Below are positions 35,078 through 46,372 of a stretch of DNA of 64,000 bases, one piece after another. The stretch's first letter is position 1; every line of letters starts with the position of its first letter. The stretch comes from Nesterenkonia sp. (GTDB taxonomy: Bacteria > Actinomycetota > Actinomycetes > Actinomycetales > Micrococcaceae): NCBI RefSeq assembly GCF_029265375.1, contig NZ_JAJUJJ010000003.1, forward strand, positions 1 to 64,000, in the 5' to 3' direction. The notes under the pieces were generated by a model that was given only the letters and a program-made list of their open reading frames with translations, did not search any database and was not told the DNA's origin. The position numbers and the translations under genes were made by a program.

Positions 35078-36283
35078 TCAGGCCTTCTTCATCCGATCGA
35101 CGCGCACCCGCCAGCGGCCCTGCTCATCAAAGCCGAACTCCGCAGCTCCGCCGAAGGCAGCCGCACGGTCCTGCACACCGATCAGGCCGGCGCCGGAGCG
35201 GCTCCAGCCGTCCAGCTCCGACTGGTCCGCTGCGACCGTATTCGTCACGCACATGGTCACGTGCTCAGAGCCCACGTCGATCTCGATCCAGCACTGCGCC
35301 CCGGCCCCGGCGAACTTGACCACATTGGTGGTGCACTCCTGCAGCATGCGGTACAGCGCCGCGCTGGCCGAGCGGGAGAGCGAACCCAGGTCTCCGGTGA
35401 TCCCACGGTGAACAGTGATGCCCAGACTCTGCAGGCTCTCCGCGAATGATTCGCAGCCGCGGCGAACATCCAGCTCGCTGGCCGAGGAGCTGACCTCGTC
35501 GTCGACCACATCTTCATTCTTCAGCAGGGCCAGCATGCGCCGCAGATCGTTCAGCGCCTCCCGGGAGGACCGGCCGATCACCTGCACGGCCTCCCGGTAG
35601 GCCTCCTCGGTGTCCTTCATCTGCGCAGCCCGCGCCTGCATAGCGATGATGGTGATGTCATGGGCCACGATGTCGTGCAGATCCCGGGCGATCGACTTGC
35701 GCTCCGCCGCCACCGCCTTGCGGTGCCGCTGCTCCAGCTGCTCCAGCTCCTGGCGGGTCTGCAGGCGGGCAGTGGTCGCCCGGCGGAAGGCGCCGCCGAT
35801 GGCATAGGCCACCAGCACCGCAATGCTGATGCCGAAGAACGCCAGCGTTCCGGTGAGCGGATCGTCCAAACCGACGGAGACCAGAACCGTCCAGACGATC
35901 ATGAAGACCAGCGTGCCGCGGCGGAACCGCGCAGTGGAGGTCAGCGACGTCAGGCCGGTCAGCAGCACCGCCAGGGTGACCGAATAGGCCATCCCGTCCA
36001 CAAAGAGGGCCATCACCAGCACCAGCAGCCCCGGAGGGACCGCGTAGGTGACGCAGACCCACAGCAGCATCACGCAGCCCACGGAGAGCGCCCCTGCCAC
36101 GGCCAGACCCAGCGGGATCTCACGGTCTGCGGTGAGCTCGTAGATCACATCGGTGCCCAGGCCGATTCCGCAGGCCAAGGTCACCACCACCAGCACCCAT
36201 TTGTTCAGCTGTCGGCAGGACCAGAAGCCGCCGGCCTCGAACTCCTCGGCCACGCTGCGCAGCGGTTCGGGTGTGGACGGCAT
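35078..36283 (-). CDS. Two-component sensor histidine kinase (NarL/DesK type)
   Basis: 401 residues. About five or six membrane helices in the first 165 residues lack an extracellular sensing domain. A coiled segment (LQTRQELEQLEQRHRKAVAAERKS) leads to the HisKA_3 phospho-acceptor motif IARDLHDIVAHDITIIAMQ near residue 200. A C-terminal ATPase domain follows, with LYRMLQECTTNVVKFAGAGA (N-box-like, Phe where most have His) and GAGLIGVQDRAAAFGG. It phosphorylates the divergent response regulator whose start lies 93 bases away. The signal is unknown; the helix-only N-terminus suggests membrane state. A CCTGAA/TTCAGG dyad sits between the two genes (36307-36333). Confidence 0.9.
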   Translation of the reverse strand: MPSTPEPLRSVAEEFEAGGFWSCRQLNKWVLVVVTLACGIGLGTDVIYELTADREIPLGLAVAGALSVGCVMLLWVCVTYAVPPGLLVLVMALFVDGMAYSVTLAVLLTGLTSLTSTARFRRGTLVFMIVWTVLVSVGLDDPLTGTLAFFGISIAVLVAYAIGGAFRRATTARLQTRQELEQLEQRHRKAVAAERKSIARDLHDIVAHDITIIAMQARAAQMKDTEEAYREAVQVIGRSSREALNDLRRMLALLKNEDVVDDEVSSSASELDVRRGCESFAESLQSLGITVHRGITGDLGSLSRSASAALYRMLQECTTNVVKFAGAGAQCWIEIDVGSEHVTMCVTNTVAADQSELDGWSRSGAGLIGVQDRAAAFGGAAEFGFDEQGRWRVRVDRMKKA

Positions 36284-36376
36284 AGGGGGAAGTGTAGATC
36301 CCCTCTCCTGAACGCTCCCTGGAAACCTTCAGGATATGTACAGTCAGCGATGGCTGTTCGGCATAGGATGGGCACC

Positions 36377-37132
36377 ATGACCGTTGATGGGCAAAATGCT
36401 GACACGGAGTCTGGTGAGTCCCGGTGGGACTCGGCGGCTCCAGTCCGCGTACTCATCGCCGATGACCATCCGGTGATGTCCACCGCGCTGCGCACCTATG
36501 TGGACTCCACCTCTGGGATGCGCTGCGTCGGTGAGGCCCGCAACGGGGACGAGGCTGTGCGAATGTGCGCCGAGCGCAGTCCGCATGTGGTGATCATGGA
36601 TCTGCACATGCCCACTATGGACGGCATCGCCGCCACCAAGGCCATCCGTGCCGAATTCGCTGAGGTTGCCGTGCTGGCGGTGACCACATTCTCCACGGAG
36701 CGCTATGTGATTCCGGCGCTGCGGGCCGGGGCGGGGGGCTACATCGTCAAGGACGCCGAGCCGGAGGAGATCATCCAGGCCATCCGTGAGGTGCATGAGG
36801 GCCTGGCGCCGTTCTCCCCCGCTGTGGCGCACCAGCTGATGGTCTCGGTGAAGAACGACCCCTCCCAGCTGCGGTCCGCCCTGGCCCGGTTCCCGGAGGC
36901 CCCAAGCATCCCGGAGCGGGAGCTGCAGTGTCTGCAGCTGCTGGCCAAAGGCTGCTCCAATGCGGAGATCGCCTCGCAGATGATGGTCTCTGAGGCCACC
37001 GTGAAGGTGTATATGGGCCGGCTGATGAAGCGGCTCGAGGTCCGGGACCGGGTGCAGCTGCTGATCCGGGCCACCGAGCTCGGTGTGGTGGACCCCTCGC
37101 TGAACTGCCCCCGGCGGCCTCCGCAGCATTAG
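36377..37132 (+). CDS. NarL/LuxR-family response regulator
   Basis: About 251 residues from ATG 36377; in-frame ATGs at 36350 and 36368 are alternatives. Receiver domain: VRVLIADDHPVMSTALR (acidic pocket at residues 29-30), VVIMDLHMPTMDG with phospho-acceptor D75, and GYIVKDAEPEEII with the conserved lysine. The C-terminal LuxR-type helix-turn-helix is IPERELQCLQLLAKGCSNAEIA, then SEATVKVYMGRLMKRLEV. Partner of the divergent kinase. Followed 24 bases later by the acyl-CoA dehydrogenase gene on the same strand. Confidence 0.92.
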   Translation: MTVDGQNADTESGESRWDSAAPVRVLIADDHPVMSTALRTYVDSTSGMRCVGEARNGDEAVRMCAERSPHVVIMDLHMPTMDGIAATKAIRAEFAEVAVLAVTTFSTERYVIPALRAGAGGYIVKDAEPEEIIQAIREVHEGLAPFSPAVAHQLMVSVKNDPSQLRSALARFPEAPSIPERELQCLQLLAKGCSNAEIASQMMVSEATVKVYMGRLMKRLEVRDRVQLLIRATELGVVDPSLNCPRRPPQH

Positions 37133-37156
37133 TGACTCTCGGGTAACATGTGAGTC

Positions 37157-38371
37157 ATGGCACAGGAGTACGACATCGTCACCCCCTTGGACCTTGACTA
37201 CTACGGCGTGTTCGCCGATATCGACGAAGCAGACCGCGCCTGGTGGCAGCGGGCCCGTGAATTCACCACCGGAGTGGAGGAACGGATGATCGGCCACTGG
37301 CAGCGGGAGGAGTATCCCACGGATCTGGTGCAGCAGGCCGGTCAGCTGGGGCTGCTCACCGACGGGGTGGACGTCAGCTCGCTGGGGATGAAGCCGATGT
37401 CCGGCATGGCGGCAGGGCTGCTGAATATGGAGACCTCCCGGGCAGACGGTTCCCTGGGCACTGCGCTGGCGGTCCAAGGCGGACTGGCGCTGCGGACCCT
37501 GATGCTCTTCGGCTCCGAGGCCCAGAAGGCCCAGTACGCCGAGGGGATCGCCACCGCCTCCGTGCTGGGGTCCTTCGCGCTGACCGAACCTGACCACGGC
37601 TCGGACTCGGTCTCCCTGGAGACCACCGCCACCCTGCACGGCGACGAGCAGAGCGGCCACTATGAGATCCACGGGGCCAAGAAATGGATCGGCAACGGGG
37701 CCTCCGGCGGAGTGACGTTCACCTGGGCGCGGGTCTCCGGCGGCGAGTTCGACGGCCAGGTCCGCTGCTTCCTGGTGCCCCAGGAGACGCCCGGCTACCG
37801 GGCGGAAGTCATTGAGGGCAAGGCCTCGCTGCGCGCCATCCACCAGGCGCTGATCCGCTACGAGGGAGTCACGGTCCCGGCCGATGCTGTGCTGCCGGGC
37901 AGCCGCAGCTTCAAAGATGCGGCCACTGTCCTGTTCGCCACCCGGCTGGGCGTGGCCTGGTCCGCGGTGGGCCACGCCGCCGCCTGTGTGGAGTCCGCAC
38001 TGAACTACGCGAAGCAGCGCAAGCAGTTCTCCAAGCCGATCGGTGCCCATCAGCTGGTGCAGGAGCGGCTGAGCTGGATGGTCTCGGAACTGACCTCGAT
38101 GCAGCTGCACGTCAAACATGTCACCGAGCTCGATGCCGCCGGCCGGCTCTCCGGCCCGCAGGCGTCTATGGCCAAGTACCACAACACGCGCAAGGCCCGG
38201 CAGATCGCCCAGACGGCCCGCGACTTGCTCGGCGGCAACGGCATTCTGCTGCAGAACAAGGTGGCCCGGCATATGGCCGATATCGAGGCCATCCACACCT
38301 ATGAGGGCACCGAGTCGGTGCAGTCGCTGATCATCGGCCGCGACCTGACCGGCTACTCCGCCTTCGCCTGA
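37157..38371 (+). CDS. Acyl-CoA dehydrogenase, glutaryl-CoA dehydrogenase-like
   Basis: FAD-dependent enzyme of 404 residues. FALTEPDHGSDSVSLETTA is the FAD-binding strand region, GAKKWIGNGASG follows, then RKQFSKPIGAHQLVQERL and LGGNGILLQNKVARHM. The C-terminal HTYEGTESVQSLIIGRDLTG carries the catalytic glutamate in the glutaryl-CoA dehydrogenase-type position. Substrate could be glutaryl-CoA (lysine/tryptophan breakdown) or another short acyl-CoA. ATG 37157. Transcribed after the response regulator; converges on gcvT with a 33-base gap. Confidence 0.9.
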   Translation: MAQEYDIVTPLDLDYYGVFADIDEADRAWWQRAREFTTGVEERMIGHWQREEYPTDLVQQAGQLGLLTDGVDVSSLGMKPMSGMAAGLLNMETSRADGSLGTALAVQGGLALRTLMLFGSEAQKAQYAEGIATASVLGSFALTEPDHGSDSVSLETTATLHGDEQSGHYEIHGAKKWIGNGASGGVTFTWARVSGGEFDGQVRCFLVPQETPGYRAEVIEGKASLRAIHQALIRYEGVTVPADAVLPGSRSFKDAATVLFATRLGVAWSAVGHAAACVESALNYAKQRKQFSKPIGAHQLVQERLSWMVSELTSMQLHVKHVTELDAAGRLSGPQASMAKYHNTRKARQIAQTARDLLGGNGILLQNKVARHMADIEAIHTYEGTESVQSLIIGRDLTGYSAFA

Positions 38372-38404
38372 GCCCGAGCGCCAGCGGCCGGCAGGCGACC
38401 TGCC

Positions 38405-39535
38405 TCAGCCGCGCCGGTAGAACGGCGGTGTGACGACCTCGAAGTCCTGCGGCCGGCCGCGCAGGTCCACCTGCACTGCGGTGCCCGGCTCGGCGTGCTC
38501 CACGTCCACATATCCCAGGGCGATGGCGTGGCCCAGGGTCGGGCTGGGCGCCCCGGACGTGACCTCCCCAATCGGGCTGCCCTCGCTGCTGGTGATGGTG
38601 TAGCCGGTTCGGGCGGCGCGCTTGCCGGAGCTGACCAGCCCGACCAGTCGCTGCCCGGTGGTCTTGCCCAGGCCGCGCTCCTTGGCAGCCTGCAGGGCAG
38701 CGCGGCCCACAAAGTCCTCCTCCTTGGAGAAGGCCACCACCGGCAGCCCCGCTTCCTGCGGGGTGCGCTCGGTGGAGAGCTCATTGCCGTAGAGCGGCAT
38801 CCCGGCCTCCAGGCGCAGCGAGTCACGGCTGGCCAGTCCGCAGGGCACCAGTCCGTAGTCGGTGCCGGTCTCCATCAGCGCCCGCCACAGGGCACCGGCC
38901 CGGTCGTGCGGGAGATACAGTTCGAAGCCGTCCTCACCGGTGTATCCGGTGCGCGCCAGCAGGATCTGGTCGCCTCCGATGGTCACAGTGGTCTGGGCGT
39001 AGTAGGGCAGCTGCTGCACCAGGAAGGTCTCATCGGCCCGCACCACCGAGGAGATGATGTCCTCAGAAGCCGGTCCCTGGACGGCGATCAGGCTGATCGC
39101 CTCCGATTCGTCCCATATCTCCACGTCGAAGCCGTCGGCGCGTGCGCGCAGCTCAGCGGCCACCCGCTCCCGGTTGGCGGCGTTGGGGATCACCAGGTAC
39201 TCAGCGGGTTCGATCCGGTAGCTGATCAGATCATCGAGGATGCCGCCGTCGGCATTGCAGATCAGCGAATACTTGGCCCGCCCGGGTTCGACGCGGGCCA
39301 GGTTCCCCACCAGCGCGGTGTTCAGGAACGTGGCGGCGTCGGGACCCACCACGCGGACCTCCCCCATATGGGACAGATCGAAGATGCCGGCCGCTGAACG
39401 CACAGCCCGGTGCTCGGCCAGCTCCGAGGTGTACTTCAGCGGCATCCTCCACCCCCCGAAGTCGGTGAAGGTCGCACCGAGAGCCTCATGCTCAGCCGTC
39501 AGGGGGGTCTGTTTCAGATCAGTCATCGCAGTCAC
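38405..39535 (-). CDS. gcvT: Glycine cleavage system T protein (aminomethyltransferase)
   Basis: Moves the methylene group from aminomethyl-lipoyl-H protein to tetrahydrofolate. 376 residues. GTG 39535 is supported by GAGGA six bases upstream; ATG 39526 is the alternative. Conserved regions: FTDFGGWRMPLKY, FDLSHMGEVRVVGPDA, LARTGYTGEDGFELYLP and LRLEAGMPLYGNEL (folate site with the active aspartate in GNELS-like context). Second gene after gcvP; the 96-base gap holds a nested repeat that could mask its ribosome site. No gcvH or lpd is in the window. Confidence 0.94.
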   Translation of the reverse strand: MTAMTDLKQTPLTAEHEALGATFTDFGGWRMPLKYTSELAEHRAVRSAAGIFDLSHMGEVRVVGPDAATFLNTALVGNLARVEPGRAKYSLICNADGGILDDLISYRIEPAEYLVIPNAANRERVAAELRARADGFDVEIWDESEAISLIAVQGPASEDIISSVVRADETFLVQQLPYYAQTTVTIGGDQILLARTGYTGEDGFELYLPHDRAGALWRALMETGTDYGLVPCGLASRDSLRLEAGMPLYGNELSTERTPQEAGLPVVAFSKEEDFVGRAALQAAKERGLGKTTGQRLVGLVSSGKRAARTGYTITSSEGSPIGEVTSGAPSPTLGHAIALGYVDVEHAEPGTAVQVDLRGRPQDFEVVTPPFYRRG

Positions 39536-39544
39536 TCGCGTTCC

Positions 39545-39605
39545 TCATAGGGCTTTCGGGAATTCATAGGGCTGCAGGGGCAATGACAAGCCGAAAGCCC
39601 TATGA
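39545..39605. repeat. Long inverted repeat with a competing third arm in the gcvP-gcvT gap
   Basis: TCATAGGGCTTTCGG (39545-39559) is the exact reverse complement of 39591-39605, a 15-bp perfect stem. A second direct copy of TCATAGGGCT lies inside the loop (39564-39573) and can pair with the same distal arm over 10 bp. On the mRNA, the 15-bp stem ends on the first two bases of the gcvT GAGGA ribosome site. Confidence 0.8.
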
Positions 39606-39631
39606 ACAGTAGGTGGCACAGAGCCGGGTGC

Positions 39632-42532
<2,901 letters not shown>

Positions 42533-42576
42533 TGCGTGTTTCCTTCGCTGAGCAGGTGCTGGCATGGTGATCCTGG

Positions 42577-42599
42577 GCGAGGCGGTCACACCGCCTCGC
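42577..42599 (-). promoter_or_regulatory. Perfect hairpin between the glycine aptamers and gcvP
   Basis: GCGAGGCGGT (42577-42586) and ACCGCCTCGC (42590-42599) form a 10-bp stem with a three-base loop directly after the second aptamer. No U-run follows, so it may act as an expression platform or rho-linked structure rather than an intrinsic terminator. Confidence 0.6.
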
Positions 42600-42600
42600 G

Positions 42601-42806
42601 CTCCCCCGCTCTGTTTCGGACCTGAGAGATTCGCCGGGCGCGACGGCGCCAGCGGCTTGCACCTTGGGTGAGAGCCGCGTCTGCGGCTCTGCTTTCCAGA
42701 GTTGCCACCCCAGCGCGGTACAGGTGCCTGAGAGTTTGGTTCAGGGGAGAATCTTGCTCCTTCGGCGCCGGCCGGCTCAGCTGTGCTGGCCGCCGGTCTC
42801 TCCCGC
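42601..42806 (-). promoter_or_regulatory. Tandem glycine riboswitch (gcvT element)
   Basis: Reading the minus strand, aptamer 1 shows GCGGGAGAGACCGGC, GCGCCGAAGGAGCAA and AAACTCTCAGGCA. The linker is followed by aptamer 2 with ACTCTGGAAAGCAGAGC, ACCCAAGGTGCAA and AATCTCTCAGGTC. These are the conserved glycine-aptamer blocks in order. It precedes gcvP by about 70 bases. Glycine binding is expected to turn on gcvP-gcvT. Confidence 0.93.
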
Positions 42807-42885
42807 GATGAGGACATGGCCGGTATTCAGTTGAGAACCATCTGGGTCCATTCTGCCAGAGCCGCCGAACGGGCTCGGCTGCTGC

Positions 42886-43815
42886 TCAGCGCCGGGAGAT
42901 CCGCGCGTCGATGAGCACCAGCACCGCGACCACCGCGAAACCGGCGACGGCGACGCCGGCTGCCGCACCGAGCAGCTCGTCAGGGGGCAGCAGGCCGCGG
43001 TCCTCAGTCTGCCAGGGCCACAGCGCGCGCAGGGCTCCGAGCATCACACCGGCCAGCACGATCAGCGTCATCGCCGGATGATGATCCAGCAGCCACTTCA
43101 GCGCCTGCACAATGCTGACCACGCCCAGCAGCAGACCCAGGGCGAAGACGCCCAGATAGGCGAGGTCGAAGTCCCGGGCGGCTTGGATGGTGGGCTCGTA
43201 GAGACCGAAGGTCAGCAGCAGGAACGACCCGGAGAGCCCCGGCAGCAGCAGCGCGCACACGGCCACTGCGGCGGCGGGCAGGATGCTCCACCACTGCGGT
43301 TCGGTCTGGTTCGGCGGCAGCGAGACCAGCGCGAAGGTCACCGCTGCCGCGGCGGCGCCGGCGGCGAGGTGGCGGCCCCGGACCGTCGGGGCCATGCGCA
43401 CCGGCACCGCGATGGAGGCCAGCACCATGCCGAAGAACACCGCCCGGGTCAGTTCGGGGTGGCTTTCGATCCAGTCGCCGATGAACTGCACGGCGGTGAA
43501 CAGTCCGATCAGCATGCCGATCAGCACCGGCAGCACCACGCGCCAGTGCACTTCGCGCAGGTGCCGGCGGAATCCCGCCACCCGGTCGGGACCGGTGATC
43601 AGCTGCCGGAACGCGGCCACGACGGCTGAGGCTGAGCGGATCAGCTGGCTGTAGATCCCCACCACCAGGGCCACGGTGCCTCCGGAGACGCCTGGGACTG
43701 TTTCGACCACGCCGATCATCGCTCCGCGGACGACGTTTCCGGGCACTGAGGTGCGCCGGTCAGGCAGCGGGGCTTCGGTCTGCTGGTGCTGTGCGGAGGA
43801 AGGCTTCTGGCTCAT
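42886..43815 (-). CDS. DUF368 family membrane protein (probable undecaprenyl-phosphate translocase)
   Basis: About 309 residues (ATG 43815; TTG 43824 possible), eight or so membrane helices. The family hallmarks are the two glycine-rich re-entrant motifs: GVVETVPGVSGGTVALVVGIY near residue 40 and LLPGLSGSFLLLTFGLYEP near residue 195. DUF368 proteins (PopT) have been reported to return undecaprenyl phosphate across the membrane and to matter at alkaline pH; the sequence itself shows only the family. Lies between pxpBC and the gcvP leader on the same strand. Confidence 0.88.
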   Translation of the reverse strand: MSQKPSSAQHQQTEAPLPDRRTSVPGNVVRGAMIGVVETVPGVSGGTVALVVGIYSQLIRSASAVVAAFRQLITGPDRVAGFRRHLREVHWRVVLPVLIGMLIGLFTAVQFIGDWIESHPELTRAVFFGMVLASIAVPVRMAPTVRGRHLAAGAAAAAVTFALVSLPPNQTEPQWWSILPAAAVAVCALLLPGLSGSFLLLTFGLYEPTIQAARDFDLAYLGVFALGLLLGVVSIVQALKWLLDHHPAMTLIVLAGVMLGALRALWPWQTEDRGLLPPDELLGAAAGVAVAGFAVVAVLVLIDARISRR

Positions 43816-43840
43816 CGGGGGCAAGCTTACGCGGTGCAGC

Positions 43841-45538
43841 TCAGTGCTCGGGTGTGAGGGTGTCCGGGTCGACGGCGAGGAACCGCACTTCCGCGCCCGG
43901 GGGCAGCTGGGCGGCCAGCCCCAGGTCCGCGCGGACCACCACCCCGATGACCGGATAGCCGCCGGTGACCGGGTGGTCGGCCAGGAAGAGAACCGGCTGT
44001 CCGGAGGGTGGAACCTGTATGGCCCCGCGCACCATCGGCTCGGACTCCAGCTGCTCGGTCCGGCTGAGCTCGATGCGCCCGGCCTCCTCCTCGCTCTGCA
44101 GCCGAAGGCCCACGCGGTCGGACTGCTGGCTGACCTGCCAGTCGGTGGTCTGCAGGCGGGTCAGTCCCGGGTTGCTGCCGCGAGTCCCGGCGAACCAGTC
44201 GTGGCGGGGCCCTGGGATGAAGCGCAGCGTGGTGACCCCGTCCGGCTCCGGCAGCGCCGTGCGGGCGACATCGGCGATGCCGACGAACCGTGAGGTCGCT
44301 CCGACCAGGCCGAACTCCTCTCCGGCCGAGACCGGCGCGGGCCCCAGGCCGGAGAGCGTGTCAGTGGCTGCGCTGCCCAGGCTGCGCACCGCGGCCAGCC
44401 CGCCGGAGACCGCCACATAGGAGCGGATGCCCCTGCTGGGACGGCCCAGGCGCAGGCGCTCACCGGGGAACATCCAGAACGGGGCGCGGGCCGGCACGCT
44501 GCGGCTGTGCTGCTGGGGGGTCTCCGGGCGGGCGGCACCGGTTCCGTGGAGTGCCATATTCGAGGTCTGCTGCTCCTGGTCGGTGAGGATCTCCGGCTCC
44601 ACCTCGGCCCCGGTGACCGCCAGCACCAAGGTCTGCCGTGCAGTGAGCTGCAGACCCCCGTAGAGCACCTCGAGCACCGGTGCGGCGTCGTCGTTGCCCA
44701 CCAGCTGATTCGCCTGGCGCGCCGCGGTGAGGTCCGCCGCCCCGGAGCGCGGCACGCCGAGGTCGCTGAAGCCGGGCCGTCCGGTGTCCTGCACCAGGGT
44801 CTGCACACCGGGATCGGTGACCTCCAGGGCGGGATCGGCTGCCGCAGCGGCGGCCCTGCGGCGCCCGGGGTCGGGTTCGGGGACGCTGATCGCTTCGCGG
44901 CGGGCGGTGTAGCGGACGGTGTCGCCGGGCCTGATCAGAGCCGGCTGGCTGCGGGATTCGTCCCACAGCTGGGCGTCGGTGAGTCCGATCAGCTGCCAGC
45001 CTCCGGGGCTGCTGCGCGGATATACGGCGGAGAACTCGCCGGCCAGGGCCACCGAGCCGGCCGGAACCCGGGTGCGCGGCTCGGCATGCCGCGGTACGGG
45101 GGCGACCCGGCTCCGTTTGGGGCGACGGCGGCGCAGCGTCTCCGCCGGGGCGCAGTAGGTGAAGCCTGGGGCGAAGCCGCCGAAGGCGCCCACCCACTCG
45201 GTGGAGGTGTGCCAGCGGATCAGCGCCTCTGCGCTGAGGCCCACCGCCTCGGCGGCCGCGTGGAGGTCCTCTCCGCCGTAGTGCACCGGGATCTCCACCT
45301 GCTCACCGGCACTCTCCGGGGCCGAACGGGTCTTGCGGCGGCGCAGGCTGCGAACGGCCGCGGCGGCGTCTCTGCGTGAGCGGAAGTCCAGCAGCAGGGT
45401 GCGGGAGGCGGCAACGGCTTCCCGCTGTCCCGGCAGCGGGTCTTCTATGAGTTCCCGGTGGACGGCGACCACTTCGGCCAGGGTGTTCAGCTCCAGCAGC
45501 AGGGCACGCTGGCCCACCCATCGCAGGGTCTCGGCCAT
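43841..45538 (-). CDS. pxpBC: 5-oxoprolinase subunits B and C, fused (KipI-KipA fusion)
   Basis: 565 residues in one chain. The N-terminal 220 residues are PxpB/KipI-like: LRWVGQRALLLEL at the start, then FGGFAPGFTYCAPAETL, PRTRVPAGSVALAGEFSAVY and SPGGWQLIGLT. The C-terminal 320 are PxpC/KipA-like: LVQDTGRPGFSDLGVPRSGA, ARQANQLVGNDD, and VGLRLQSEEEAGRIELSR, LFLADHPVTGGYPVIGVV. With PxpA it hydrolyses 5-oxoproline to glutamate using ATP. Its ATG overlaps the pxpA stop by one base. Subunit fusions of this kind are common in actinobacteria. Confidence 0.92.
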   Translation of the reverse strand: MAETLRWVGQRALLLELNTLAEVVAVHRELIEDPLPGQREAVAASRTLLLDFRSRRDAAAAVRSLRRRKTRSAPESAGEQVEIPVHYGGEDLHAAAEAVGLSAEALIRWHTSTEWVGAFGGFAPGFTYCAPAETLRRRRPKRSRVAPVPRHAEPRTRVPAGSVALAGEFSAVYPRSSPGGWQLIGLTDAQLWDESRSQPALIRPGDTVRYTARREAISVPEPDPGRRRAAAAAADPALEVTDPGVQTLVQDTGRPGFSDLGVPRSGAADLTAARQANQLVGNDDAAPVLEVLYGGLQLTARQTLVLAVTGAEVEPEILTDQEQQTSNMALHGTGAARPETPQQHSRSVPARAPFWMFPGERLRLGRPSRGIRSYVAVSGGLAAVRSLGSAATDTLSGLGPAPVSAGEEFGLVGATSRFVGIADVARTALPEPDGVTTLRFIPGPRHDWFAGTRGSNPGLTRLQTTDWQVSQQSDRVGLRLQSEEEAGRIELSRTEQLESEPMVRGAIQVPPSGQPVLFLADHPVTGGYPVIGVVVRADLGLAAQLPPGAEVRFLAVDPDTLTPEH

Positions 45539-46335
45539 CAGACGAAGCTCCGGATCTCAACGCCGCGCTCGTTCAGCCCAGCCTTCACTGCTCGGCTGAT
45601 CTGCACTGCATCGGGGGTGTCTCCGTGCAGGCAGATGGTCTCCGCCCGGAGCGCGCGCATCGAGCCGTCTGCGGTCTGAACAGTTCCCTCCTCCACGAAC
45701 TGCAGCACCTGCTGCACCACGGCTCCGGGGTCGGTGATCACCGCACCGGACTCAGAGCGGGAGACCAGCTCCCCGGCTGCTGTGTAGGCCCGGTCGGCGA
45801 AGACCTCCCCCACCACGGGCACGCCGAGGTCCTCGGCGCACTCGATGCCGGCCGAATCGGCTGTCTCGGCGGCGGCCTGCAGCACCAGCGGCACCTGCCG
45901 GCCCGCGGCCCGGGAGAACTCAGCCACTGCGGCTGCCACGGCTTGGGCGTGCGGGCGGTGGCTGCGGCAGGCGTGGTAGAGGGCGCCGTGCGGCTTCACG
46001 TACTGCACGGTGGTGCCGGCCGCTGCCGCACAGGCCTGCAGCGCCCCGATCTGATAGAGCACGTCGGCGGTGAGTTCCTGCCGGGAGGCGTCCAGGAAGC
46101 GGCGTCCGAATCCCGCCAGGTCCCGGTAGGCCACATGGGCGCCGACGGCCACACCGGCCGCCGCGGCCGCTGCTGCGGTGGCGCGCATGGTCACCGGGTC
46201 TCCGGCGTGGAATCCGCAAGCGATGTTGGCGCTGCTGACCTGCTGCAGAACAGCCTCGTCGTCGCCCATCGACCAGGGGCCGAAGCTCTCGCCGAGATCG
46301 GAGTTGAGGTCGATGTGTGCTCTGGTCGGCACCAC
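45538..46335 (-). CDS. pxpA: 5-oxoprolinase subunit A (LamB/YcsF family)
   Basis: 265 residues. LamB/YcsF signature from the N-terminus: HIDLNSDLGESFGPWSMGDD, ANIACGFHAGDPVTMRAT, GAHVAYRDLAGFGRR and YVKPHGALYHA, with EVFADRAYTAAGELVSR and TICLHGDTPDAV near the end. Catalytic carboxylates are in DLGES and GDP. GTG 46335 with GGGAG just upstream. Coupled to pxpBC by a one-base overlap, so the two make one enzyme removing 5-oxoproline (pyroglutamate). Divergent from the MFS gene, 37 bases away. Confidence 0.94.
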   Translation of the reverse strand: MVPTRAHIDLNSDLGESFGPWSMGDDEAVLQQVSSANIACGFHAGDPVTMRATAAAAAAAGVAVGAHVAYRDLAGFGRRFLDASRQELTADVLYQIGALQACAAAAGTTVQYVKPHGALYHACRSHRPHAQAVAAAVAEFSRAAGRQVPLVLQAAAETADSAGIECAEDLGVPVVGEVFADRAYTAAGELVSRSESGAVITDPGAVVQQVLQFVEEGTVQTADGSMRALRAETICLHGDTPDAVQISRAVKAGLNERGVEIRSFV

Positions 46336-46372
46336 GGCTCCCTAGATTGAGGCGGCATGTAAGAATCGATGT

